From contig JADEXA010000034.1 in the NCBI GenBank assembly GCA_015207365.1, positions 1-64,000 of the forward strand: a DNA stretch of 64,000 bases. Direction: 5' to 3'. Under the pieces are notes generated by a model. The model searched no databases. It had not been told where the DNA came from and saw only the letters and a program-made list of their open reading frames with translations. The stretch's first letter is position 1. Every line of letters begins with the position of its first letter. The translations under genes and the position numbers were made by a program. This document shows, piece by piece, positions 51,541 through 58,340 of the stretch. The DNA is from Vacuolonema iberomarrocanum LEGE 07170. Lineage in GTDB: Bacteria; Cyanobacteriota; Cyanobacteriia; Elainellales; Elainellaceae.

Positions 51541-52140
51541 ATGAACAATCAAGCGATGCAACAAATGGGTCGCGCGGTCATTGGGCAGCTGTCGCGGCGA
51601 AACTTGCTGTGGGGTCTCGTTGGTGGGGCCGGGACGATCGCCACCCTGCCACTATTGAGTCAGCGAGCGATCGCCAGTACCGATCCAGCGGCTCGTCTGA
51701 GTGAGTTGGGTATCGAATTACCCGAGGTTCCGCCCCCGGTGGCCAACTATGTCCCGTTTGTGATCACAGGCAATCAGGTGTTTCTGGCTGGGCAAATTGC
51801 TTTCAGAGATGGCGAACTGTTGTTTCCTGGTAAAGTCGGACTCAATGTGTCTGTCGAAGACGCTCAAGAAGCGGCTCGACAAGTTGCCATCAACCTGATT
51901 GCTGCCCTCAATGCTGCCTGCGAAGGGGATTTGAGTCGAGTGGTACGCTGTGTACGGTTAGACGGCTTTGTTGCCTCTGCGGATGATTTTACAGCTCAGC
52001 CTTCGGTAATGAATGGTGCTTCGGATCTGATGGTGGGTGTCTTTGGTGATGCTGGGCGACACTCACGGGCGGCGATCGGCGTTAACGTTTTGCCGCTCGA
52101 TGCGTCGGTCGAAATTGCGGCTGTTTTTGAAATTGCCTGA
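51541..52140 (+). CDS. RidA/YjgF-family protein with a Tat signal
   Basis: A 199-residue protein. The C-terminal 140 residues are a RidA domain (VFLAGQIAFRDGELLFPGKV, LNAACEGDLSRVVRCVRLDG, HSRAAIGVNVLPLDASVEI) with the Arg that binds the enamine/imine substrate's carboxylate. The first 45 residues are a twin-arginine signal (LSRRNLLWGLVGGAG, ending SQRAIAS), so it should be folded and exported. Family enzymes deaminate reactive 2-aminoacrylate in the cytosol, and export is unusual. GGAG lies before the ATG. Confidence 0.85.
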   Translation: MNNQAMQQMGRAVIGQLSRRNLLWGLVGGAGTIATLPLLSQRAIASTDPAARLSELGIELPEVPPPVANYVPFVITGNQVFLAGQIAFRDGELLFPGKVGLNVSVEDAQEAARQVAINLIAALNAACEGDLSRVVRCVRLDGFVASADDFTAQPSVMNGASDLMVGVFGDAGRHSRAAIGVNVLPLDASVEIAAVFEIA

Positions 52141-52190
52141 CGAGCAACTCCTATGGCGTGAAAATGTAGCCTGATAACAGGGGCAAACAT

Positions 52191-52228
52191 CATTTTGGGC
52201 TTTGGATTGGATCCAAAGCCCAAAAATG
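52191..52228. terminator. Terminator between convergent genes
   Basis: CATTTTGGGCTTTGGAT pairs with ATCCAAAGCCCAAAAATG (one bulged base), with a 3-nt loop. T/A-rich ends on both strands would serve both genes. Confidence 0.75.
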
Positions 52229-52276
52229 GAAAGGCGTTTTTTACGGACTCCGTGTCAGACGAATAGCCAGCCCACA

Positions 52277-52705
52277 CTATTCCAGGTAGTCTCGGCTGCG
52301 ATCGTGATTACGCAAGATAGTCATGTCATGGTCGATATTCTCTAGAAGGATAGAGAAATTGGTGCGGTTGTATTCGCCTTCAAAGAAAGTATCGAGAACC
52401 AGATCGTACACACCACCCTCGTCATCCAAAAATGCTTTCATAAAGAGAAATGAAGCGTTTAGCTGGTTGATGTATTCCAAAATCTCAGACCGAGAAATCT
52501 GAGCCTTGAAGCTGTACATTGTACTGACTAAAACACCCCGTTCTGTGATCGGTTTGAGAATGAGATTGGGTTTACGCGGATGCCGACCAAAGAGACTTTC
52601 CGCGTCTTCCTCCACGCGATAGCCGCTGAACTCGATATGATTCCGATATCGTGCCAGAGGATGGGCCGTCGTGTCATTTAGCTGAATCTCGTCCGTTCGC
52701 GCCAT
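52277..52705 (-). CDS. YbjN-like domain protein
   Basis: A 142-residue soluble protein with an alpha/beta pattern (LVSTMYSFKAQISRSEILEY, INQLNASFLFMKAFLDD) that resembles the YbjN/type-III-secretion chaperone-like fold of cyanobacterial proteins. Its C-terminus is acidic and aromatic (NIDHDMTILRNHDRSRDYLE). It has no catalytic motif or signal peptide. The fold points to protein binding, but this is inferred from pattern only. It is convergent with the RidA-like gene. Confidence 0.6.
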   Translation of the reverse strand: MARTDEIQLNDTTAHPLARYRNHIEFSGYRVEEDAESLFGRHPRKPNLILKPITERGVLVSTMYSFKAQISRSEILEYINQLNASFLFMKAFLDDEGGVYDLVLDTFFEGEYNRTNFSILLENIDHDMTILRNHDRSRDYLE

Positions 52706-53441
52706 TTCTACTCAACCAAGCTAAAAAGGAAAATATTTACGGTTAAATTCAGTCTTCCCCTATTCGATAGATAAAACGACACTTGGTTAGAGATAGTTCG
52801 ACAGACAAAGACGAAACTAAATTCTTCAGTAGAAATGGCTAAATCACCAGATAATTGGTCCTGATGCAAAGGCCTCTCTGTGCGAGTTTCAACGGAATTG
52901 GCAGGTGTAATTTAGGATCCATGTTAGTCTCCAGAGTCTCTCGAAGCGCCTTGGAATTGACTGTGATGAACGATTGTTCTCATGCATGAATTAAGACAGG
53001 TAACGTACGTAATTCTTTGGATTTTCTTTTTGGTGAGAAATCGATGAATTCACAAGCAGGAAAATGCTTTTTTGCTTTATATTTTTTGCTCTATAAAGTG
53101 ACAGAGCTTGAACAAGGTGGAGTCATGATTTTTCCTGGACTTAGGGAGATGATTGAGGCGTTGCTATGGGTCTCCGCAATCTAATTGTGAGGCTATTGTA
53201 CTGACAGGTCTCAACTATTTAGTTCTCACCCACTTTAAGTAATAAAGCTTCACCACAATTGGCAGCGAACTCGGAACAATAGAAAATAGGCGATGCGCAT
53301 CAGACCGTTGCCCGATGCAGGATGCCAGTTTTGCAGGGGATGTTGATTGGCGTCTCTAGAGCGGTTGGAGTGTAACCGTTTCAGCGATCGCCCCGACAAA
53401 ATTGGCAGATACTCTAGTCAAGATTATGTGGAGACTTTTTT
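52706..53441. other. Long divergent intergenic region, nothing recognised
   Basis: About 740 bp between divergent genes. It is AT-richer than its surroundings with no HIP1 octamer except close to the proline dehydrogenase gene. I see no gene, no tRNA and no repeat family; it must carry two promoters. Confidence 0.45.
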
Positions 53442-56432
53442 GTGGTTACTCAAATTGCACGCCCATCGTATGAAACCGAAACCCAGGCGATCGCCCGTCA
53501 GCTGCTGAGTGCGACGCGAGAGAGCCGTTCCTTCTTAGCCCAAATGCGTGATCAGATGCGTTGGGATGACAAATTGTTGGATTGGGCGATGAGCCATCCG
53601 GGGTTGCGAGTGCAGTTGTTTCGCTTCATTGACTGCTTGCCCTCGCTGCAAAGCAAGCCGGAAATTGCCCGTCACCTGCAAGAATATCTGGGACAGGAGG
53701 AGGTGGAACTACCTGCGGCATTGAAGGGACTGCTAGGTTTTGCCAGTGCCGATTCGATGCCGGGGCAGGTTGCGGCAACGACGGTTTCGACGGCGGTGGA
53801 AACCCTGGCGTACAAGTATATTTCTGGGGAAACGCTGAAGCCAGCGATTAAAACCCTGGAGCGGCTGCGGAAGGATAAGATGACCTACACCGTGGATCTG
53901 TTGGGAGAAGCGGTGATTACCGAAGAGGAAGCCCAGTCTTACCTCGATCGCTATTTGGACTTGTTGGAAGCGCTAACCCAAGCATCGCAATCTTGGTCTA
54001 AGGTGCCGCAGATTGATGAGGCCGATGGCAAGCCCTTGCCCCAGGTGCAGGTATCGGTGAAGCTGACGGCGTTTTATTCCCAGTTCGATCCGTTGGATGC
54101 GAAGGGGAGTCAGGAGAAGGTGTGCGATCGCATCCGTATTTTGCTACGGCGAGCTAAGGAATTGGGAGCCGCCATCCACTTCGACATGGAGCAATATGCC
54201 TACAAAGACCTGACCCTCAGCATCTTGAAAGAGGTATTGATGGAAGATGAGTTCCGCCAGCGGGATGACCTGGGAGTCACACTCCAGGCCTATCTGAAGG
54301 AAACTGAAGCCGATCTGAATGGGCTGATTGCCTGGGCGAAGGAGCGGGGCACCCCCATCACCGTGCGGTTGGTCAAAGGAGCTTATTGGGATCAAGAAAC
54401 TATTATTGCCGAGCAGCATGACTGGCCGTTGCCGGTTTTCCAGCACAAAGCTTCGACAGATGCCAACTTTGAGTTGCTCACTCGGCTACTGCTGGAAAAC
54501 CACGATTATCTTTACGCGGCGATCGGTAGCCATAATGTGCGATCGCAAGCCCACGCGATCGCCATTGCCCGCGAACTCAACATTCCACCCCGCAACTTCG
54601 AGTTGCAGGTGCTCTATGGCATGGCCGACAAGCTAGCAAAAGCGCTGGTGAAACAGGGCTATCGGGTGCGGGTCTATTGCCCCTACGGCCAGTTGATTCC
54701 AGGCATGTCTTACCTGATTCGGCGCTTGCTGGAGAATACGGCCAATAGCTCTTTCCTGCGGCAGAACTTGGAAGATCGGCCCATTGAGGAACTGCTGGCT
54801 GCGCCAGTGATGGCCGATGAGATCACTCACCGCCAGGTGCGGGCTCAGGATCTACCCGACGGCTTTGAGCCTGCGGCGGATACGGATTTCTCAGAGCAGG
54901 CGAAGCGCGATCGCGCCCTGGCGCAACTGCAGGCCATTCGCCCCAAACTCGGCCAACTGCATTCGCCACTGGTCAATGGCAAGCGGGTGCAAACCTCGGA
55001 GAGTGTGCCATCCGTAAACCCGTCGAATCCCGATGAGCTAGTCGGACGGGTTGGGTTGATTGATGTGGCACAGGCGGAAGAGGCGATCGCCGCCGCCAAA
55101 GCCGCATTTCCCGGCTGGAAAGCCACTCCCGCAAAGGAACGTGCCGCCATTCTCCGCCGTGCCGCTGATTTGCTGGAAGAACGCCGTGCTGAACTCGCCG
55201 CCTGGATGGTACTCGAAACGGGCAAAGTGCTGGGGCAAGCCGACCCCGAAATCTCCGAGGGCATCGACTTCTGCCGCTTCTATGCTGCTGAGATGGAGCG
55301 CCTGGATGCAGGCTATGTCTACGACGTGGCCGGGGAAACGGACCGCTACCATTACCAACCCCGTGGGATTTCGCTGATCATCTCCCCTTGGAATTTCCCC
55401 TTTGCCATTCCCATCGGCATGACCGTTGCCTCATTGGTGACGGGCAACTGTACCTTGCTGAAGCCTGCCGAAGCCTCTTCGGTGGTGGCGGCCAAAATTG
55501 CAGAGGTCTTTGTGGAAGCAGGCTTCCCTGATGGCGTTTTCCAGTTCGTTCCCGGCAAGGGTTCTGTCGTTGGGGCGCACATGGTGAAGCATCCCGATGT
55601 CCACATGATCACCTTCACAGGTTCCCAGGAAGTGGGCTGTCGCATCTACGCCGATGCTGCCGTGCTCCAGCCGGGACAACGCCACCTAAAGCGAGTCATT
55701 GCAGAAATGGGTGGCAAAAACGCCATCATCGTCGACGAAAGTGCCGATCTGGATCAAGCGGTGCAGGGAGTCGTTTACTCTGCCTTTGGCTACAGTGGCC
55801 AGAAGTGTTCGGCCTGCTCCCGCGTGGTGGTGCTAGAGCCCATCTACGATGCTTTCTTGCATCGGCTCCTGGAAGCGACGAAGTCTCTCAATGTGGGCAT
55901 CGCGGAAGACCCCAGCACGAAGGTGGGACCAGTGATTGACGCGACGGCGCAAAACCGCATCCGCGCCTACATCGAGAAGGGCAAAGAGGAAGCCACACTC
56001 GCCCTCGAACTTTCTGTCCCCGACCAGGGCTACTTCGTCAAGCCCACGATTTTTGTGGATGTACCCCCCACGGGCAAGATTGCCCAGGAGGAAATCTTTG
56101 GCCCAGTGCTGGCGGTGATGAAGGCGACCACCTTTGACGAGGCAATGGATATCGCCAACAACACCCTCTATGCCCTCACGGGCGGACTCTATTCCCGCAC
56201 CCCCTCCCACATCGATCGCGCCAAAGCCGAGTTTGAGGTCGGCAACCTCTATATCAATCGGCATATCACCGGGGCGATCGTCGCCCGACAACCCTTCGGT
56301 GGCTTCAAACTCTCCGGCGTCGGCTCAAAAGCAGGCGGTCCCGACTACCTCCTCCAATTCCTAGAGCCCCGCCACATCAGCGAAAACATCCAACGCCAAG
56401 GCTTCGCCCCCATCGAAGGCGCAGAGCAGTAA
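53442..56432 (+). CDS. putA: Bifunctional proline dehydrogenase / P5C dehydrogenase
   Basis: A 996-residue fusion enzyme. Residues about 110-470 are a FAD-dependent proline dehydrogenase barrel (VQVSVKLTAFYSQFDPLD, TVRLVKGAYWDQETIIA, YCPYGQLIPGMSYLIRRLLEN). About 510-985 are the aldehyde dehydrogenase that oxidises glutamate semialdehyde (SPWNFPFAIPIGMT, FTGSQEVGCRIY, GYSGQKCSACSR with the catalytic Cys). It turns proline into glutamate in one chain, channelling the intermediate. There is no ribbon-helix-helix domain, so it is not a PutA autorepressor. It starts with GTG and has normal length for the cyanobacterial enzyme. Confidence 0.95.
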   Translation: MVTQIARPSYETETQAIARQLLSATRESRSFLAQMRDQMRWDDKLLDWAMSHPGLRVQLFRFIDCLPSLQSKPEIARHLQEYLGQEEVELPAALKGLLGFASADSMPGQVAATTVSTAVETLAYKYISGETLKPAIKTLERLRKDKMTYTVDLLGEAVITEEEAQSYLDRYLDLLEALTQASQSWSKVPQIDEADGKPLPQVQVSVKLTAFYSQFDPLDAKGSQEKVCDRIRILLRRAKELGAAIHFDMEQYAYKDLTLSILKEVLMEDEFRQRDDLGVTLQAYLKETEADLNGLIAWAKERGTPITVRLVKGAYWDQETIIAEQHDWPLPVFQHKASTDANFELLTRLLLENHDYLYAAIGSHNVRSQAHAIAIARELNIPPRNFELQVLYGMADKLAKALVKQGYRVRVYCPYGQLIPGMSYLIRRLLENTANSSFLRQNLEDRPIEELLAAPVMADEITHRQVRAQDLPDGFEPAADTDFSEQAKRDRALAQLQAIRPKLGQLHSPLVNGKRVQTSESVPSVNPSNPDELVGRVGLIDVAQAEEAIAAAKAAFPGWKATPAKERAAILRRAADLLEERRAELAAWMVLETGKVLGQADPEISEGIDFCRFYAAEMERLDAGYVYDVAGETDRYHYQPRGISLIISPWNFPFAIPIGMTVASLVTGNCTLLKPAEASSVVAAKIAEVFVEAGFPDGVFQFVPGKGSVVGAHMVKHPDVHMITFTGSQEVGCRIYADAAVLQPGQRHLKRVIAEMGGKNAIIVDESADLDQAVQGVVYSAFGYSGQKCSACSRVVVLEPIYDAFLHRLLEATKSLNVGIAEDPSTKVGPVIDATAQNRIRAYIEKGKEEATLALELSVPDQGYFVKPTIFVDVPPTGKIAQEEIFGPVLAVMKATTFDEAMDIANNTLYALTGGLYSRTPSHIDRAKAEFEVGNLYINRHITGAIVARQPFGGFKLSGVGSKAGGPDYLLQFLEPRHISENIQRQGFAPIEGAEQ

Positions 56433-56532
56433 GAAGACAATGGATGAGTGGACGATGAGATGAGTGTAAGGAATGCTTTTCCGCTCTCTAACCCTCTACC
56501 TTTCTACTGATTTCAATTGTGACTAAAGTGAC

Positions 56533-56557
56533 GCCCGGATAAGAGAACTATCCGGGC
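56533..56557 (+). terminator. Hairpin after the proline-degradation gene
   Basis: The perfect 9-bp stem GCCCGGATA / TATCCGGGC has a 7-nt loop, 100 bp after the stop. The T-tract is weak (ATTTCTGTG). Confidence 0.55.
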
Positions 56558-56559
56558 AT

Positions 56560-56709
56560 TTCTGTGGGAGAAAATTTGATGCCTGCTTTCCACAGGAAGG
56601 ATCCTTACAACAACGAGCCCAGCGGGGCGATCGCACAAAGTACGAAGCTATCCTGGCCAAAGTTCCCGATGTTGAACCAGAAGCGTACGACGTATTGCCG
56701 TCAGTGTAG
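56560..56709 (+). pseudogene. Possible remnant of an antitoxin-like gene
   Basis: One frame reads protein-like to a stop at 56707: GSLQQRAQRGDRTKYEAILA then KVPDVEPEAYDVLPSV. The ending looks like a C-terminal tail I associate with small antitoxin-type proteins. There is no start codon and the 5' end runs into the hairpin, so if real it is a fragment. It lies just before the vapBC patch. Low certainty. Confidence 0.3.
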
Positions 56710-56823
56710 CGATGCATGGGAATAAAGGGCGATCGCCAGATTGGTTACAATCTTTTCCTAAAATACGATCGCACTTTGCTTCATCCCCATCGCTATCAGA
56801 TCAAGCTTAAAATTGGAGATGTT

Positions 56824-56965
56824 ATGTCAGAGATTACGCTAGATCCTGATCAGCTTAAAGAAATTTTGAAACTGGCGATCGTCGAGCTCATTCGTGATAA
56901 TCGCCAGGAGGTATCTGAATTTCTTGCTGAAGTTATTGAAGATGTGGCGATGGAACGAGCGATCG
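56824..56965 (+). repeat. Direct repeat, left copy
   Basis: A 142-bp segment that recurs at 57812-57954 with two substitutions and one inserted base. It begins exactly at the ATG. Sequence upstream of both copies is alignable but only about two-thirds identical. Confidence 0.9.
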
Positions 56966-56979
56966 AATGGATGAAATAG
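56824..56979 (+). CDS. Small antitoxin-like protein, C-terminus truncated
   Basis: A 51-residue protein starting MSEITLDPDQLKEILKLAI, mainly two acidic helices as in many cyanobacterial antitoxins that accompany RelE/ParE-type toxins. Its end (AIEWMK) is shorter and different from the longer copy at 57819-58022, which suggests truncation. The first 142 bp are almost identical to that copy. GGAGATGTT precedes the ATG. No RelE-type toxin follows; vapBC does. Confidence 0.65.
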   Translation: MSEITLDPDQLKEILKLAIVELIRDNRQEVSEFLAEVIEDVAMERAIEWMK

Positions 56980-57025
56980 TAGCTTAAAGCTTTGAATGTT
57001 TCTATAGTTTTGGAGGATGAAGGTA

Positions 57026-57253
57026 ATGAATACTGCCAAGATTAGCACCGACGGGACTCATCAAATCGTGATATTGCCGGAAGACTTTCACGTAACAGGA
57101 ACGGAAGTTTACATTAAAAAAGTTGGAAATGCGATCGTTCTGATTGCTGAAGATAATCCTTGGCAGTCTCTTGTTGAAAGTTTAGAGCAATTCTCTGATG
57201 ATTTCATGATTACCAGAGATCAGCCACCCCTCGATATTCGAGAGGCATTTTAG
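57026..57253 (+). CDS. vapB: VapB-type antitoxin
   Basis: A 75-residue AbrB/SpoVT-fold antitoxin (AKISTDGTHQIVILPEDF, then VTGTEVYIKKVGNAIVLI). Residues 1-45 are the DNA-binding swapped-hairpin barrel, and the acidic tail (SLEQFSDDFMITRDQPPL) wraps the VapC active site. The ATG at 57026 is preferred over 57017 because GGAGG is nine bases away. The stop codon directly precedes the vapC ATG, so the pair is translationally coupled and should autoregulate its promoter. Confidence 0.9.
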   Translation: MNTAKISTDGTHQIVILPEDFHVTGTEVYIKKVGNAIVLIAEDNPWQSLVESLEQFSDDFMITRDQPPLDIREAF

Positions 57254-57655
57254 ATGCAGTACCTGCTTGACACCAATATTTGTATCTATCTGATTAAACA
57301 AAAACCACCCAAGGTATCAGCACGCTTTCAAAATCTTTCTCTTTCAGATATTGGTGTTTCTTCTATCACCATAGCGGAATTAGAGTATGGCGTTTATAAG
57401 AGTCAACAGCAAGAAAAAAATCGTAGTGCTCTAATGCAGTTTTTGATCCCTCTAGAAATAGTCGAGTTTGATCCTACCGCTGCAACTGCTTATGGAGTAA
57501 TCAGAAGTGATTTGGAACGTCGAGGGCTTGTTATTGGTTCCATGGATATGCTGATTGCTGCCCATGCCTTGAGCCTCGGAGTTACGCTGGTAAGCAACAA
57601 CACACGAGAATTTTCGCGCATCCCTAATCTATCCCTGGAAAATTGGGCAGAATGA
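57254..57655 (+). CDS. vapC: VapC-type PIN-domain ribonuclease toxin
   Basis: A 133-residue PIN-domain RNase. The acidic active site is intact: Asp6 (YLLDTNICIYL), Glu43 (ITIAELEYG), Asp97 (SMDMLIAAHAL) and a further acidic residue before the end (NTREFSRIPNLSLENW). VapC toxins cut specific tRNAs or rRNA when not bound by VapB. The protein looks complete and should be active. It starts on the base after the vapB stop. Confidence 0.93.
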   Translation: MQYLLDTNICIYLIKQKPPKVSARFQNLSLSDIGVSSITIAELEYGVYKSQQQEKNRSALMQFLIPLEIVEFDPTAATAYGVIRSDLERRGLVIGSMDMLIAAHALSLGVTLVSNNTREFSRIPNLSLENWAE

Positions 57656-57811
57656 ACGCGATCACCTCAGCGCAAGAAGAGAGGGCGGTCGATCGAATGA
57701 ATGCTAAGGATGTGCGATCGCTCAGATTCGTTAGAATCTTTTGCTAGAGAGTGATTGCATTTCGCCTTATCTACATCGCTGTAATACCAAGCCTGAACCT
57801 GGAGTCCCATC

Positions 57812-57954
57812 ATGTCAGATGATTACGCTAGATCCTGATCAGCTTAAAGAAATTTTGAAACTGGCGATCGTCGAACTCATTCGTGATAATCGCCAGGAGG
57901 TATCTGAATTTCTTGCTGAAGTTATTGAAGATGTGGCGATGGAACGGGCGATCG
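57812..57954 (+). repeat. Direct repeat, right copy
   Basis: A near-identical copy of 56824-56965 with one inserted T after ATGTCAGA. The insertion destroys the original ATG frame and creates a new ATG seven bases downstream. Confidence 0.9.
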
Positions 57955-58022
57955 CGGAAGGTGAAACCACTGAGCAGGTTAGCCGCGAGTCTATCTTCCC
58001 AATTCTGGAAACTCAAGTGTGA
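57819..58022 (+). CDS. Small antitoxin-like protein, full-length copy without toxin
   Basis: A 67-residue protein starting MITLDPDQLKEILKLAIVEL. It continues past the end of the truncated copy with AEGETTEQVSRESIFPILE, the usual C-terminus of this antitoxin-type family. The inserted base moves the start to 57819, with GGAGTCCCATC upstream. The usual downstream RelE/ParE-like toxin is missing: 318 bp without a gene follow. It is thus an orphan. Confidence 0.65.
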   Translation: MITLDPDQLKEILKLAIVELIRDNRQEVSEFLAEVIEDVAMERAIAEGETTEQVSRESIFPILETQV

Positions 58023-58161
58023 GAGTTGAGTTCAGAAGAAGCTTTGAAAAAGATCTGTGCACGGTTAGCGATAAAGGTTTTCTATTAAGAATCAAGGCTG
58101 TCAGAAAAGACGTTAAATGCACTGACAGCCTGACGAACTAATCGCAGGCTCTAAGCCAATA

Positions 58162-58265
58162 GTAGCTCGGCACGATGAAAAACCAGACTCTAAAAAACTG
58201 TGCCGCCCGCGCTGCGGGCGGCACAGTTTTTTAGGGTTTTAGGTTTAATTGCACCTGCCAACTTA
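58162..58265. repeat. Family B palindromic repeat, copy 2
   Basis: The core stem, arms 58190-58210 and 58214-58234, is perfect over 21 bp with a GCT loop. The flanks match 48211-48314. It lies 75 bp from the 3' end of the RNase gene. Confidence 0.8.
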
Positions 58266-58340
58266 GTAGCGAAATTTAAGCCTCAAAAATGCTAGCTCCT
58301 TTCCGAAGTCCGACAGGAAAGGAGCTAAGAGGGCTATTCT

